From NCBI GenBank assembly GCA_035577545.1, contig DATLVI010000008.1, positions 1-64,000 on the forward strand: 64,000 nt of DNA, in the 5' to 3' direction. The notes beneath the pieces are model-generated. The model was not told the DNA's origin. It did not search any database and saw only the letters and a list, made by a program, of their open reading frames with translations. Below are positions 13,501-22,319 of the stretch, in pieces. Both the position numbers and the translations under genes were made by a program. Numbering within the stretch: position 1 is the first letter of the stretch; every line of letters starts with the position of its first letter. The stretch comes from Verrucomicrobiia bacterium (GTDB lineage: Bacteria; Verrucomicrobiota; Verrucomicrobiia; Palsa-1439).

Positions 13501-16032
13501 ATGAGCATCTGGAAAGTCGCTCTTTTATCCGCACTGATCCTCACCGCCTTGTGGCTGCTGGCGCCATCCCGTTCCGCAAGGGCCCCCGAGCCAGGCGTCG
13601 TAGAAATCAGTTTTTCGGCCCGGGGCGGCGGTCCTGTCGCCGATGCGCTCGATGATGCCATCCGCGTGTTCGAGGAGGAAAGCGACCAGGCCCACGCGAA
13701 AGACCCTTCCAAGCCCCGTTACCGTCTCGTCAGCGGCCAGGGCGCTTCGCGGCCGCAGACCGAAGACCCGACTCGCTTCCTCGTGAGCGTCGCGGGTGGT
13801 ATGCCGCCCGACGTGATCGTCTTCGACCGCTACGCCGTCACGGAATGGGCCGCGCGCGGCGCCTTTTACCCGTTGGATGAATTCGTGGCGAAAGACGCCG
13901 CCAGCGGACGGCCCGACGCGATTCGTGCCGAGGATTTTTACGACTCGTGCTGGGACGAAGTGGTCTACCACGACCCGCTCACGGGCCAGCGGGGTTTGTA
14001 CGGTATTCCTGAGAAGGTGGACAACCGCACGCTGTTCTACAACAAGGACCTGCTCAAGCGAGCGGGTTACGTTGACGCGAAAGGGGAGGGACGTCCACCA
14101 AAAACGTGGGAAGAGCTTGAGCAAATGGCCATCAAGCTCACCGAACACGACGCGCAAGGCCACATCACGCGCCTGGGCTTTGCGCCAAACTACGGTAACT
14201 CCTGGCTTTACATCTACGCCTGGATGAACGGCGGGCGATTCATGAGTCCCGACGGCAAGCGGTGCACGTTGAACGATCCGAAGATCGTCGAGGCGCTCAC
14301 CTGGATGAGCAGGCTCGACGATGACCTGGGCGGCGCGGAAAAAGTGAACGCCTTTCAATCGACGTTCCAAGCAGGCGACCTCGATCCATTCATCACCGGC
14401 AAGGTCGCCATGAAAATCGACGGCTTCTGGCAGATCACCGACAACGTCGCCCAGTTCGGGCGCAACTTGAATTACGGCATGGCGCGTCCGCCAATCCCCG
14501 CCAGTCAACTCGCCGCCGGCAGCAAAGTGTGTTCATGGGTCAGCGGCTGGTGCTATTCGATCCCTTCGACCGCAAAGAACAAAGAAGGCGCTTGGGAACT
14601 CATTCGTTTCCTCGTGAGCCAGCGAGCCCAGGAAATCATGGCCGAAAGCCAGCGGCTATCAATGGTCAGCCAGGGCCGCGTCTTCGTCCCGACCCAAAAC
14701 GCGAACAGGAAGATCAACGCCTGGCTCTTCGACAAGTACGTCGTCAATGAGCGCGGGATGGACCCCAAAGTCGGGGCGGCGGTGCAGGTCTTTAACGATT
14801 TGCTGGAAGGCCAGCCATATCGACCGGTGACGCCCGTGGGCCAGTTGCTGTGGAACCAACAACGAGACCGCACCGAGGACGCGCTATACCATAAACTGAC
14901 GCCGCAAGCGGCGTTGGACTACGGCACGCGCGTCGTGCAGCACGAACTTGACCGCGTCCTCAGCCCGCCACGCGGCGTCCTCATCAATTGGAATGTGTTT
15001 TTTATTTTGTACGGCGCGCTTCTAATCGGAGCGGCCGTCGGCATCTATTGCTGGGATACCAAGGCGGACTTTCGCCGGCGGATCGGGAACACCTTGCGGG
15101 TGGTGGGTGGAGGCGCACTGGCAAAGCGCAGCGGCGACGTCGAAGGCGTGCAAAGCGCTTATTTTCGTTCGCAGTGGAAGGGCGGGTGGCTCTGCGCCTT
15201 GCCGTGGATTGTTGGCTTCATCGTCTTCACCGGCGGGCCGATTCTGTTTTCGATTGTTATCAGCTTTTGTGATTACGACATTTTGCACCCGGCCCGGATG
15301 ATCGGCTTCAATAATTACGGCTGGCTGCTCACGAAAGACCCGTTGTTTTGGAAGGCGATAGGGAACACTCTCTACATGTTCATCGGGATTCCGCTGGGCA
15401 TGGCGTTGGGCTTGGGGATCGCCTTGTTGCTCAACCTGAAAGTGCGCGGGGTGGCCGTGTGGCGAACGTTCTTCTACCTGCCTTCGATTGTGCCGATTGT
15501 GGCGTCGAGCATTTTGTGGATTTGGATTTTCACGCCGAACGGTGGCTTGCTCAACAACGTGCTGTCCTCCGTCGGCATCCATGGCCCAAACTGGCTGCAG
15601 GACGAGAGTACCAGCAAGCCCGCGCTGATTTTGATGGGTTTGTGGGGCGCGGGCGGCGGCATGATCATCTGGCTTGCGGGACTGAAAAGCATTAGCGAGA
15701 GCTACTATGAAGCCGCATCGCTCGATGGAGCGAGTGTCTGGCAACAGTTTCTTCACATCACGCTGCCGCTGATGTCGCCGTACATTTTCTTCAATCTCAT
15801 CATGGGCATGATTGGCACCATCCAGATTTTTGTGCAGGCCTACATCATGACCCAGGGCGGACCTGTGAACTCGACATTGTACTATACCTACCAGTTGTTC
15901 AATTGCGCATTTCGCTACCTGCAAATGGGCTACGCCGCTGCGATGGCCTGGGTGCTGTTCATCCTCGTGTTCGGGTTGACGCTCCTTCAGCTAAAGCTCC
16001 AGGACCGCTGGGTTTATTACGAGGAAGGATGA
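13501..16032 (+). CDS. Fusion of extracellular solute-binding protein and MalF-type ABC permease
   Basis: An 843-residue protein joining two parts that are normally separate. Residues 1-20 are a signal anchor. About 35-480 is a family-1 (sugar) solute-binding domain (AGGMPPDVIVFDRY, GLYGIPEKVDNRTLFYNKDLLKRAGY, FITGKVAMKIDGFW). A membrane helix at about 500-520 (FFILYGALLIGAAVGIYCW) and a short basic cytosolic loop follow. About 560-835 is a six-helix MalF/UgpA-type permease with the ATPase-coupling EAA loop at about 736 (EAASLDGASVWQQFLHITLP). The frame is continuous and the linker is not frameshifted. Likely imports a sugar or oligosaccharide. No ATPase gene is nearby, so a shared MsmX/MalK-type ATPase elsewhere is assumed. 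Overlaps the MalG-like gene by ATGA. Confidence 0.9.
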   Translation: MSIWKVALLSALILTALWLLAPSRSARAPEPGVVEISFSARGGGPVADALDDAIRVFEEESDQAHAKDPSKPRYRLVSGQGASRPQTEDPTRFLVSVAGGMPPDVIVFDRYAVTEWAARGAFYPLDEFVAKDAASGRPDAIRAEDFYDSCWDEVVYHDPLTGQRGLYGIPEKVDNRTLFYNKDLLKRAGYVDAKGEGRPPKTWEELEQMAIKLTEHDAQGHITRLGFAPNYGNSWLYIYAWMNGGRFMSPDGKRCTLNDPKIVEALTWMSRLDDDLGGAEKVNAFQSTFQAGDLDPFITGKVAMKIDGFWQITDNVAQFGRNLNYGMARPPIPASQLAAGSKVCSWVSGWCYSIPSTAKNKEGAWELIRFLVSQRAQEIMAESQRLSMVSQGRVFVPTQNANRKINAWLFDKYVVNERGMDPKVGAAVQVFNDLLEGQPYRPVTPVGQLLWNQQRDRTEDALYHKLTPQAALDYGTRVVQHELDRVLSPPRGVLINWNVFFILYGALLIGAAVGIYCWDTKADFRRRIGNTLRVVGGGALAKRSGDVEGVQSAYFRSQWKGGWLCALPWIVGFIVFTGGPILFSIVISFCDYDILHPARMIGFNNYGWLLTKDPLFWKAIGNTLYMFIGIPLGMALGLGIALLLNLKVRGVAVWRTFFYLPSIVPIVASSILWIWIFTPNGGLLNNVLSSVGIHGPNWLQDESTSKPALILMGLWGAGGGMIIWLAGLKSISESYYEAASLDGASVWQQFLHITLPLMSPYIFFNLIMGMIGTIQIFVQAYIMTQGGPVNSTLYYTYQLFNCAFRYLQMGYAAAMAWVLFILVFGLTLLQLKLQDRWVYYEEG

Positions 16033-17708
16033 ACGAGACCGTCGCGCAAACACGCAGTTCGGGTTACTACCGCTTCGTCGAGTTCTGCCGACGCGTTTGG
16101 GTCTACGTGCTGCTGGTCGTCGGAACGATCATTTTTGCGTGGCCGTTTCTTTGGATGGCCACCACCTCGGTCAAAGTGGATCGGGAGATGTTTGTTGAGC
16201 AAATGCACGTGTGGCCGCAACGACCGATCCCGCAGATCAAATCGCCTTACATTGACACGCGGTATTATGAGGATTTGGCAGGGAAGCACCTGGAAGAGTT
16301 GTTGCCCGTGCTGGAAACGCACCTGCAGAAGACGGACTACCCCTGGCCGCCAGAGATCGATCGCGCCGTGGCCATCAAGCAGGTGGCGCGCGGTGCATTC
16401 CAGAAGTTGCAGACCACGATGCCCGTGACGATCTGGGATTCTAACGCACTCGTCGCCGAGGCAACCCAGCGCGTCGATGCTGCCATGGTGACCGATGTTC
16501 TGGGGCAGATTCGCCGCGCGCTGCTGATCGGCCAGTTGCGCGCACGCTCATACGATCTGCAGGAGGACCAGCTCATCGCCCCTGACAAAGTTTCCGCCGG
16601 GTGGCAGGTCGGTGGGACCGGTGAAGCGAAGCTCGTGCAGGTAGAGGACAAGAACGAGCCGCATGCCGAACTCCGCTACGACTTCACACACGGCGACAAG
16701 GTGACGCTGTCGCAAACGTTCCAGACGAGTTACCCCATCGCCCGTCTTTATCGCCTGCAGTTGTACCTCCGCAACGACGACACTTGGCATCCCCTCACGG
16801 TGTACATCGAGAAGCTCGGGAAGAGATATCAGGCCGAACAGACCTACGACCTGGCCGATTTTACCAGTTGGAGCGTCGGCACGTGGCAGGAACCGGGCCC
16901 GGATGACAAGACGAACAAAATTCGCACGTGGAAGTTATTGCGAGAAATCGGCCCGAGCCCGGTGACCGGCCCAAACGAGATCAAGGTGACGATTGAAATT
17001 GACCGGAATACGCAAGCCGGTGCCTGGGGTTCGAAGATGCTCCGCAACTACAAGCTGGCCCTTCAGCATATGCCGTTCTGGCGCTACATGGCGACGAGCC
17101 TGTTCATTGTGATCCTCAATGTCTGCGGCACGCTGCTGAGTTCTTCGCTTGTGGCCTACAGTTTCGCGCGGTTGCAATGGCCGGGCCGCAACTTCTGTTT
17201 CGCGCTGATGCTGGGGACGATGATGGTGCCGATGCAGGTGACGATGATTCCTCTGTTCCTCATCGTCCGCGCTCTCGGTTGGTACAATACCCTGTATCCA
17301 CTGTGGATCATCAGTTTTTTCGGCGGCGCGTTCAACGTCTTTTTGCTCCGTCAATTCCTGAGGGGCATCCCGCGCGACCTGGAAGATGCGTCCAAAATCG
17401 ACGGCTGCGGCTTCTGGCGTGTGTACTGGCACATCATGCTGCCGCTGGTCAAGCCGACGCTCGCGGCGATTTCGATTTTCACGTTCATGGCCAGTTGGAA
17501 CGAGTTTATGGCCCCGCTGATTTACCTCCAGGACCAGCGCCTCTATCCGCTCGCGTTGGGCCTATTCGCTTTCAACGTGGAAGCGGGCATAACCACCAGC
17601 ATGCTCATGGCCGCTTCGCTCCTCATGATCCTCCCCGTCATCATCATCTTCTTCTTCGCCCAAAAATACTTCATCCAGGGTGTTACGCTTACCGGCATGA
17701 AAGGGTGA
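16029..17708 (+). CDS. MalG-type ABC permease with a roughly 290-residue extracytoplasmic insertion
   Basis: A 559-residue permease, about twice the usual 275-300. Membrane helix 1 is at about 23-45 (VLLVVGTIIFAWPFLWM). A large soluble region at about 50-345 follows, then the standard five permease helices and an EAA loop at about 452 (EDASKIDGCGFWRVYWHIMLP). The insertion starts with a helical part (YYEDLAGKHLEELLPVLETH) and continues as a beta-rich part (SAGWQVGGTGEAKLVQ, YRLQLYLRNDDTWHPLTVYI) that looks like a jelly-roll or carbohydrate-binding module. It should face the periplasm next to the tethered binding domain of its partner. The start at 16029 overlaps the upstream stop (ATGA). Confidence 0.88.
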   Translation: MNETVAQTRSSGYYRFVEFCRRVWVYVLLVVGTIIFAWPFLWMATTSVKVDREMFVEQMHVWPQRPIPQIKSPYIDTRYYEDLAGKHLEELLPVLETHLQKTDYPWPPEIDRAVAIKQVARGAFQKLQTTMPVTIWDSNALVAEATQRVDAAMVTDVLGQIRRALLIGQLRARSYDLQEDQLIAPDKVSAGWQVGGTGEAKLVQVEDKNEPHAELRYDFTHGDKVTLSQTFQTSYPIARLYRLQLYLRNDDTWHPLTVYIEKLGKRYQAEQTYDLADFTSWSVGTWQEPGPDDKTNKIRTWKLLREIGPSPVTGPNEIKVTIEIDRNTQAGAWGSKMLRNYKLALQHMPFWRYMATSLFIVILNVCGTLLSSSLVAYSFARLQWPGRNFCFALMLGTMMVPMQVTMIPLFLIVRALGWYNTLYPLWIISFFGGAFNVFLLRQFLRGIPRDLEDASKIDGCGFWRVYWHIMLPLVKPTLAAISIFTFMASWNEFMAPLIYLQDQRLYPLALGLFAFNVEAGITTSMLMAASLLMILPVIIIFFFAQKYFIQGVTLTGMKG

Positions 17709-17737
17709 GCCGGCTCCGCGACCTCGTTGCGCCGGCG

Positions 17738-19153
17738 CTATTCCTCGTTTCCCCCGCCGTAACCGAAGAGTTTGCCGGATTTGATGAGTTGGGCGACTGA
17801 GGGAGGGACCATGGTTTCCCACGATGGGTCGCCGCTGCGGATGTTTTTCAACAAATCGCTGTAATGGATCTTCAGATAGTCCTTGTTGACGCCCTGCAGA
17901 TCCTCGATGAGATGGTTGACCAATAAATAATCGTGCAGAGGCGCCAGGTCGGCGGGGACGGGCATGTTAGCGACCGTTATGAGTTTGCCGTTTTCCTCTT
18001 TCGGATACACGTAAAGCTTTACAGGTCCATTGTAAAGCCGGCCCAGGGCGGATAGGACCCCACCCGGCAGAGTCGCGTAATAGCGCGGGTCGATTAATTC
18101 CTGCACGGTCGGCATGCCGACGGCGATACCAATGGAGCTGCTCGTGGTGCGGCGCAGGTAATCGACCAAATGATAAAACTCCTGGTGGCTGGTGACCAGG
18201 ACGGTGTGTCCGATGGTGCCCATGGCATCGACACGCGCCAGAAAGTCGATCGGCTGCACCTTCACGTTTTGCAGCAGGTTGCGCATCGTGATCTCCATCA
18301 GCACGACCGCGTTCTTGTTTTCGGGCGAATCGGCCATGAACTGGCGGCGGGAACATTCGAGCAGGTCAACGTGCAGGTTGTTCACCGGCCGGAACGTGCC
18401 GCGCTCGACCAGCACGGGCTTCTTGTAAAGTACTTCCGACGCCTGGACCACCTCGCCGTCGGTGGTGAACATCACCGCCTCCGTCAGTCCCTGCTCCACC
18501 AATTGCAGGCTCATGAGCCGATTGTCCACATTGGCGAAACCGGGTCCCGAAAACTTGATCATGTCAACATCGATACGACTCTTGCTGAGCTGGTCGAAGA
18601 GGGAAGTAATGAGCAGGCGGGGATTCTCATGCTGGAACAGCGCACCATAAATCAGGTTGACCCCGATAATGCCGAGCGCTTCCTGCTCGCGCACATTTTC
18701 CTCGTCGAGCAAACGGACGTGGATCAGGACTTCCGACGGCTCGGCGCGTGGCGCGGCCTGGAATTTGATGCCGAGCCAGCCGTTAGAATCATCGCGGTGC
18801 GTGAAGCTGCGGGCTGCGACCGTATCGGCGAACACGAAGAAATTGGTCTTGTCGCCACGGTCGGCGTTGAGACGCTCCAACAGCAGATTGTACTCATAAT
18901 CGAGCATTTGCTGGAGTCGTTTCCGGCTGACGTAACGCTCGGCGGGACCGTAGATGGCGTCGCTGACCGTTTTGTCATAGGCGGAGATTGTCTTGGCGAC
19001 CGTTCCCGCTGCGCCCCCGACACGAAAAAACCAGCGGCCCACCTCCTGGCCCGCGCCGATCTCGGCGAACGTGCCGTATTTCGTGGCGTCCAGATTGATA
19101 TGGAGGGCCTTTTGGCCGGTTTCTTTTATTTCGTACTCGTCCATTCTCGGCAT
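17738..19153 (-). CDS. Conserved uncharacterised cytosolic protein
   Basis: A 471-residue protein with no signal peptide and no membrane helices. Highly protein-like segments include YGTFAEIGAGQEVGRWFF, GGAAGTVAKTISAYDKTVSD and FGYGGGNEE at the end. I recall near-identical N-termini in proteins of other phyla labelled TonB-dependent receptor or nicotinate-nucleotide adenylyltransferase. Neither label fits what is seen here (no beta-barrel, no signal, no nucleotidyltransferase motif). The AEIGAGQE segment recalls a SAM- or nucleotide-binding loop, but this is speculation. It follows tsaB by 41 bp on the same strand and may belong to that operon. Confidence 0.8.
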   Translation of the reverse strand: MPRMDEYEIKETGQKALHINLDATKYGTFAEIGAGQEVGRWFFRVGGAAGTVAKTISAYDKTVSDAIYGPAERYVSRKRLQQMLDYEYNLLLERLNADRGDKTNFFVFADTVAARSFTHRDDSNGWLGIKFQAAPRAEPSEVLIHVRLLDEENVREQEALGIIGVNLIYGALFQHENPRLLITSLFDQLSKSRIDVDMIKFSGPGFANVDNRLMSLQLVEQGLTEAVMFTTDGEVVQASEVLYKKPVLVERGTFRPVNNLHVDLLECSRRQFMADSPENKNAVVLMEITMRNLLQNVKVQPIDFLARVDAMGTIGHTVLVTSHQEFYHLVDYLRRTTSSSIGIAVGMPTVQELIDPRYYATLPGGVLSALGRLYNGPVKLYVYPKEENGKLITVANMPVPADLAPLHDYLLVNHLIEDLQGVNKDYLKIHYSDLLKNIRSGDPSWETMVPPSVAQLIKSGKLFGYGGGNEE

Positions 19154-19194
19154 AAGCGTTTCTCGATAATTCGATTAAATCTTAACACAATTTC

Positions 19195-19866
19195 TCAAAC
19201 TGTTTTATATTCTGTCGCGCGCAGGTAAATGGGTTCCAACTCTTCGTCGCCGCGATCTCCCTGGTCGTGAAACTGGTGGTACGCCAGCCACCCCACCGCC
19301 GCTGCGCTGGGGAAAACAGGCGTTTCGCAAATCGTCGCGAATCCGCCGAAGAGCGTCGTGATATCGTCCTTGTATCGCTCAATCTCGGAGCTGACAAACC
19401 AAATCGGATGGTGGATTTCATCGGCGACAGCCACGAGCGTGGCAATCTGGCATTGTTTCGCGCAACGACCCTGCTGATCGTACAACGCAAAATAGATCTC
19501 GTCCCGCCGCGCATCGCCCAGGACACAGAGTTGGGGACAATCCCGTGGCAGCTGCGGCAACGCGGTCAACGCCAGCGCGTCAAAACTGTTCGTGCCCTGG
19601 ATCGGTAGTTTGCGAGGAAGGGCGAGCCCCTTGGTGGCAGCGATGCCGACCCGGATTCCGGTGAACGATCCAGGACCAAGTCCCACGGCGAGCAGGCCAA
19701 TATCATCAACATTGAGTTGGTTCCCCGCCAGAAGTCGCCCGGCCGCGTCGAAAAGATTCTGGCCCGGCTGGGTGCGGTCAAAGGTTGCCTCTGCGAGCGG
19801 TGTGTCATCACGCAAGAGTGCGACCGCACCGCGCGGCGTCGAAGTATCAATAGCCAGGGTGATCAT
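19195..19866 (-). CDS. tsaB: tRNA t6A biosynthesis protein TsaB (YeaZ)
   Basis: TsaB is the pseudo-ASKHA scaffold that, with TsaD and TsaE, transfers threonylcarbamoyl to A37 of ANN-decoding tRNAs. The N-terminus MITLAIDTSTPRGAVALL, then GLGPGSFTGIRVGIAATKGLA, are diagnostic. The 223-residue length is normal. It overlaps the tsaE stop by four bases, and the order thiL-tsaE-tsaB is a common bacterial arrangement. TsaD and TsaC are not in the window. Confidence 0.95.
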   Translation of the reverse strand: MITLAIDTSTPRGAVALLRDDTPLAEATFDRTQPGQNLFDAAGRLLAGNQLNVDDIGLLAVGLGPGSFTGIRVGIAATKGLALPRKLPIQGTNSFDALALTALPQLPRDCPQLCVLGDARRDEIYFALYDQQGRCAKQCQIATLVAVADEIHHPIWFVSSEIERYKDDITTLFGGFATICETPVFPSAAAVGWLAYHQFHDQGDRGDEELEPIYLRATEYKTV

Positions 19867-20285
19867 GCGACTTCAATGCGGCGCGTGGTTTCACCCAGCG
19901 ATTCCATATGGATTCGGATTGTGTGCGGCGGCAACAACGGCGCAATCCTCTCCGCCCATTCGACCACCGTGACACCCGGGCCACCCAGGTAATCTTCAAT
20001 GCCGACTGCCAGCGCCTGCAGGACGCTGTCGAGGCGATAGAGATCGATGTGAAATAGCGGCAACCGACCGTCGTTGTATTCATGGATCAGCGTGAACGTG
20101 GGGCTGGTTACGTCCACGGTGATGCCGAGCCCGCGCGCGATGCCTTTGACGAGCGCGGTCTTGCCGGCGCCGAGTTCACCGGACAAGGCGATGACGTCGC
20201 CTTGCTGAAGTTCCCGGGCCAGTCGCCCGCCAAACTCCAGGGTTTCTTCAAGGCTGCGCGTTTCAACTCGTTGCGAAGTGATCAT
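19863..20285 (-). CDS. tsaE: tRNA t6A biosynthesis ATPase TsaE
   Basis: A 140-residue P-loop ATPase. Walker A is GELGAGKTALVKG; also VTSPTFTLIHEY, FHIDLYRL (Walker B region) and VTVVEWAERI, all standard TsaE motifs. ATG at 20285; a TTG two codons upstream is possible. Its 5' end overlaps the thiL 3' end by 23 bp, and its stop overlaps the tsaB start. Confidence 0.95.
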   Translation of the reverse strand: MITSQRVETRSLEETLEFGGRLARELQQGDVIALSGELGAGKTALVKGIARGLGITVDVTSPTFTLIHEYNDGRLPLFHIDLYRLDSVLQALAVGIEDYLGGPGVTVVEWAERIAPLLPPHTIRIHMESLGETTRRIEVA

Positions 20286-21222
20286 AACCAACCGATTTCA
20301 AGGGTCTGCGAGATCCATCCATTGCAATCAATGTAACTGGCTGACGCGAGCGAACCACGCGGCCAATTTCCATCAACTCAAGGTCAAACTTGCGCGGCCA
20401 TTTTTGGCGGAGCGTCGTAACCTGGCGCGGGTCGATGGTAAAGAGCAACTCGAAATCCTCGCCGTCATGGAGCGCCGCCGCCAGGCTTCCGCGGGCGGCA
20501 CGAGCGATGGGGATTTCCGCCGCATGGATTTCAAATCCAATACCGGGCCGGCTCGCTTCGACCAGCCGTTGTAGGTCGCTGGACAGGCCATCGCTGAGAT
20601 CGATCATGGCATGCACCGGGAAGTTGCCGACCAGCCAGCGCGCCTCGTTGATGCGCGGCGTAAATGTGAGGTGCTTACCGCGTCGCGAGCCGCCGAGCGC
20701 GCCGGTCACGAATATCGAATCGCCGACCTTGGCCCCGCTCCGCGGCGTCATTCGCGAGCGTTCGACTTCTCCGATGAGCGCTACCACCACGAACTGCTCG
20801 TGCTTCACGTGCGTTGTGTCGCCGCCGACGATTTGACAGCCGAACTTCCGGGCTGCGGCTTGCAGTCCCGCATACAACTCTTTCACCCAGTGCGCGCGCA
20901 TATTCCGCCGCAAGCCGATGCTGACTACAGCCCAAACCGGGACTCCGCCCATCGCGGCGATGTCGCTGAGGTTGCGAGCCATAGCCTTCCAGCCGACCCG
21001 GCAGGGCGGATCGGTTCGTTGATAATGGACGCCTTCCACGACCGGGTCGCAGGTGTAGAGCAGATACTTGTCGGAGTGGCCACCCCGCAGCACCGCGCAG
21101 TCATCGCCAATCCCGACTACCACGGAACCTCGCGCCGGACCGATAACGCCTCGCAATTCGTGAATCAAACCGAATTCGCCGAGGTCATGAACGCGGGTTT
21201 TTTCTTTCGGTGTGGGCTTCAT
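20263..21222 (-). CDS. thiL: Thiamine-monophosphate kinase
   Basis: ThiL phosphorylates thiamine monophosphate to the cofactor thiamine diphosphate. The 319-residue frame has GEFGLIHELRG, VVVGIGDDCAVL (metal/ATP-binding), YTCDPVVEGVHY, RNLSDIAAMGG, VGGDTTHV and MIDLSDGLSSDL. The frame is open upstream to 21429, but family members start at MKPTPKEKTRVHDLGEF-like sequences. The ATG at 21222 forms an ATGA overlap with the CPBP gene stop. Confidence 0.93.
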   Translation of the reverse strand: MKPTPKEKTRVHDLGEFGLIHELRGVIGPARGSVVVGIGDDCAVLRGGHSDKYLLYTCDPVVEGVHYQRTDPPCRVGWKAMARNLSDIAAMGGVPVWAVVSIGLRRNMRAHWVKELYAGLQAAARKFGCQIVGGDTTHVKHEQFVVVALIGEVERSRMTPRSGAKVGDSIFVTGALGGSRRGKHLTFTPRINEARWLVGNFPVHAMIDLSDGLSSDLQRLVEASRPGIGFEIHAAEIPIARAARGSLAAALHDGEDFELLFTIDPRQVTTLRQKWPRKFDLELMEIGRVVRSRQPVTLIAMDGSRRPLKSVGYDHFATS

Positions 21223-22157
21223 GAGTGAGAGCGAACGTACAAGAGCATTCCCACATTGGTGGCGTTGAACAGCGCGTGCATGGTGATCGGGGCCAGCAGG
21301 GAACCGGTGAATTCGTAAGACAACCCCAGCCCGACCGCCAGGGCAAAGAGCGGTCCCAACGACGGTACATGAAGATGAATCGCCGCGAACACAGCCGACA
21401 CCAGCGTGAGGGCCCTCCAGGCTCCCCAACGTTGTTTGAGGGCGGGGTAGGCGAAGCCGCGAAAGATAAACTCCTCAAACACCGGTGCGATGGTGATGGC
21501 AAAGGCGACGATGACGGCGACCACGAGGGTGGAGTCGGAAGTGGCCAGCAGGTCGGCAACGTCCTGCGGCGTATCCTTGATGCCGAAGACGTGACAAAGC
21601 TTCGCACAAACTGGAAAGACGACGGCAAGTGGAGGGAGCACCGCCAGGAAGAAAATGGCACCAGAACCGATGGCGTGCAATGCCGGCTTGCGCCGCAGGC
21701 CGATGGCTTGCTGCCAATCCACGCCGCGCCGGCGAAAGAACGCGACGAAGCCAAACAAGAAGACCACACGCAATAACATGTCAAGTATCAGGAGCCACGG
21801 GATGGCATCCTCCTGGTCCATATGCGCGAGCTTGAATACCCCCAAAGCCGTCCCTTCCGCCGCGACCCACGCGATAACCAGCGCACCGGCGGCGAATAAC
21901 AAGTCATGCACACCCCAGGGTTTTGGTTCGATTTTGAGGAACGTTTCGTCCCCAGCCGGCTCGCGAATGGCCAAGGATCGCGTGAGGCGAAACAACAAGT
22001 AGAGGTCGCAAATCAGCCCCAGGGAAAGCAGGACTGCGCCCGCGGTGACGACCACCGGATTGCTCCCGAGTATTTCCTTGTCCGGGAGGTCACCCAGGCC
22101 CACGGCAGTCGCGAGGATGCCCATGGATTGCGGGAAAAGATTGAGTAAAAAGGACAT
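21219..22157 (-). CDS. CPBP-family intramembrane glutamic protease (CAAX-like)
   Basis: A 312-residue membrane protein with about eight helices. The conserved protease motifs are PVFEEFIFRGFAYPAL (EExxxR), SAVFAAIHLH (FxxxH) and ITMHALFNATN (HxxxN/B). Bacterial members process or modify membrane-associated peptides; the substrate here is unknown. ATG at 22157; a TTG at 22169 is an alternative. First gene of a minus-strand unit with thiL-tsaE-tsaB (ATGA coupling). Confidence 0.88.
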   Translation of the reverse strand: MSFLLNLFPQSMGILATAVGLGDLPDKEILGSNPVVVTAGAVLLSLGLICDLYLLFRLTRSLAIREPAGDETFLKIEPKPWGVHDLLFAAGALVIAWVAAEGTALGVFKLAHMDQEDAIPWLLILDMLLRVVFLFGFVAFFRRRGVDWQQAIGLRRKPALHAIGSGAIFFLAVLPPLAVVFPVCAKLCHVFGIKDTPQDVADLLATSDSTLVVAVIVAFAITIAPVFEEFIFRGFAYPALKQRWGAWRALTLVSAVFAAIHLHVPSLGPLFALAVGLGLSYEFTGSLLAPITMHALFNATNVGMLLYVRSHS

Positions 22158-22243
22158 GTTCGCTGTCAATATGCGTGGAAATCTTCAACCGGAGGCTGGT
22201 CAAATGCAACTTCTTTTAAGGTAGGGAACACGCAGAGTAACGC

Positions 22244-22272
22244 TTGTCAGAAGGGGCGTGCTCGCGTAAGAT
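22244..22272 (+). promoter_or_regulatory. Sigma70-like promoter of the DUF1573 operon
   Basis: TTGTCA (22244-22249), 17-nt spacer, TAAGAT (22267-22272), 47 bp before the ATG at 22320. Confidence 0.5.
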
Positions 22273-22319
22273 GACCGCCGTACCTTGGTTCAACGAACAA
22301 CGGAGAGATTGAAATCACC

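Noticed and set aside
13525-14508. A 327-residue minus-strand frame opposite the fused importer
   Set aside because: Antisense shadow of the binding-protein domain, with no start signal and no recognisable motif.
18170-19228. A 352-residue plus-strand frame opposite the uncharacterised 471-residue protein
   Set aside because: Antisense shadow; composition is Arg/His/Gln/Val-rich, and the minus-strand frame has far more protein-like sequence.
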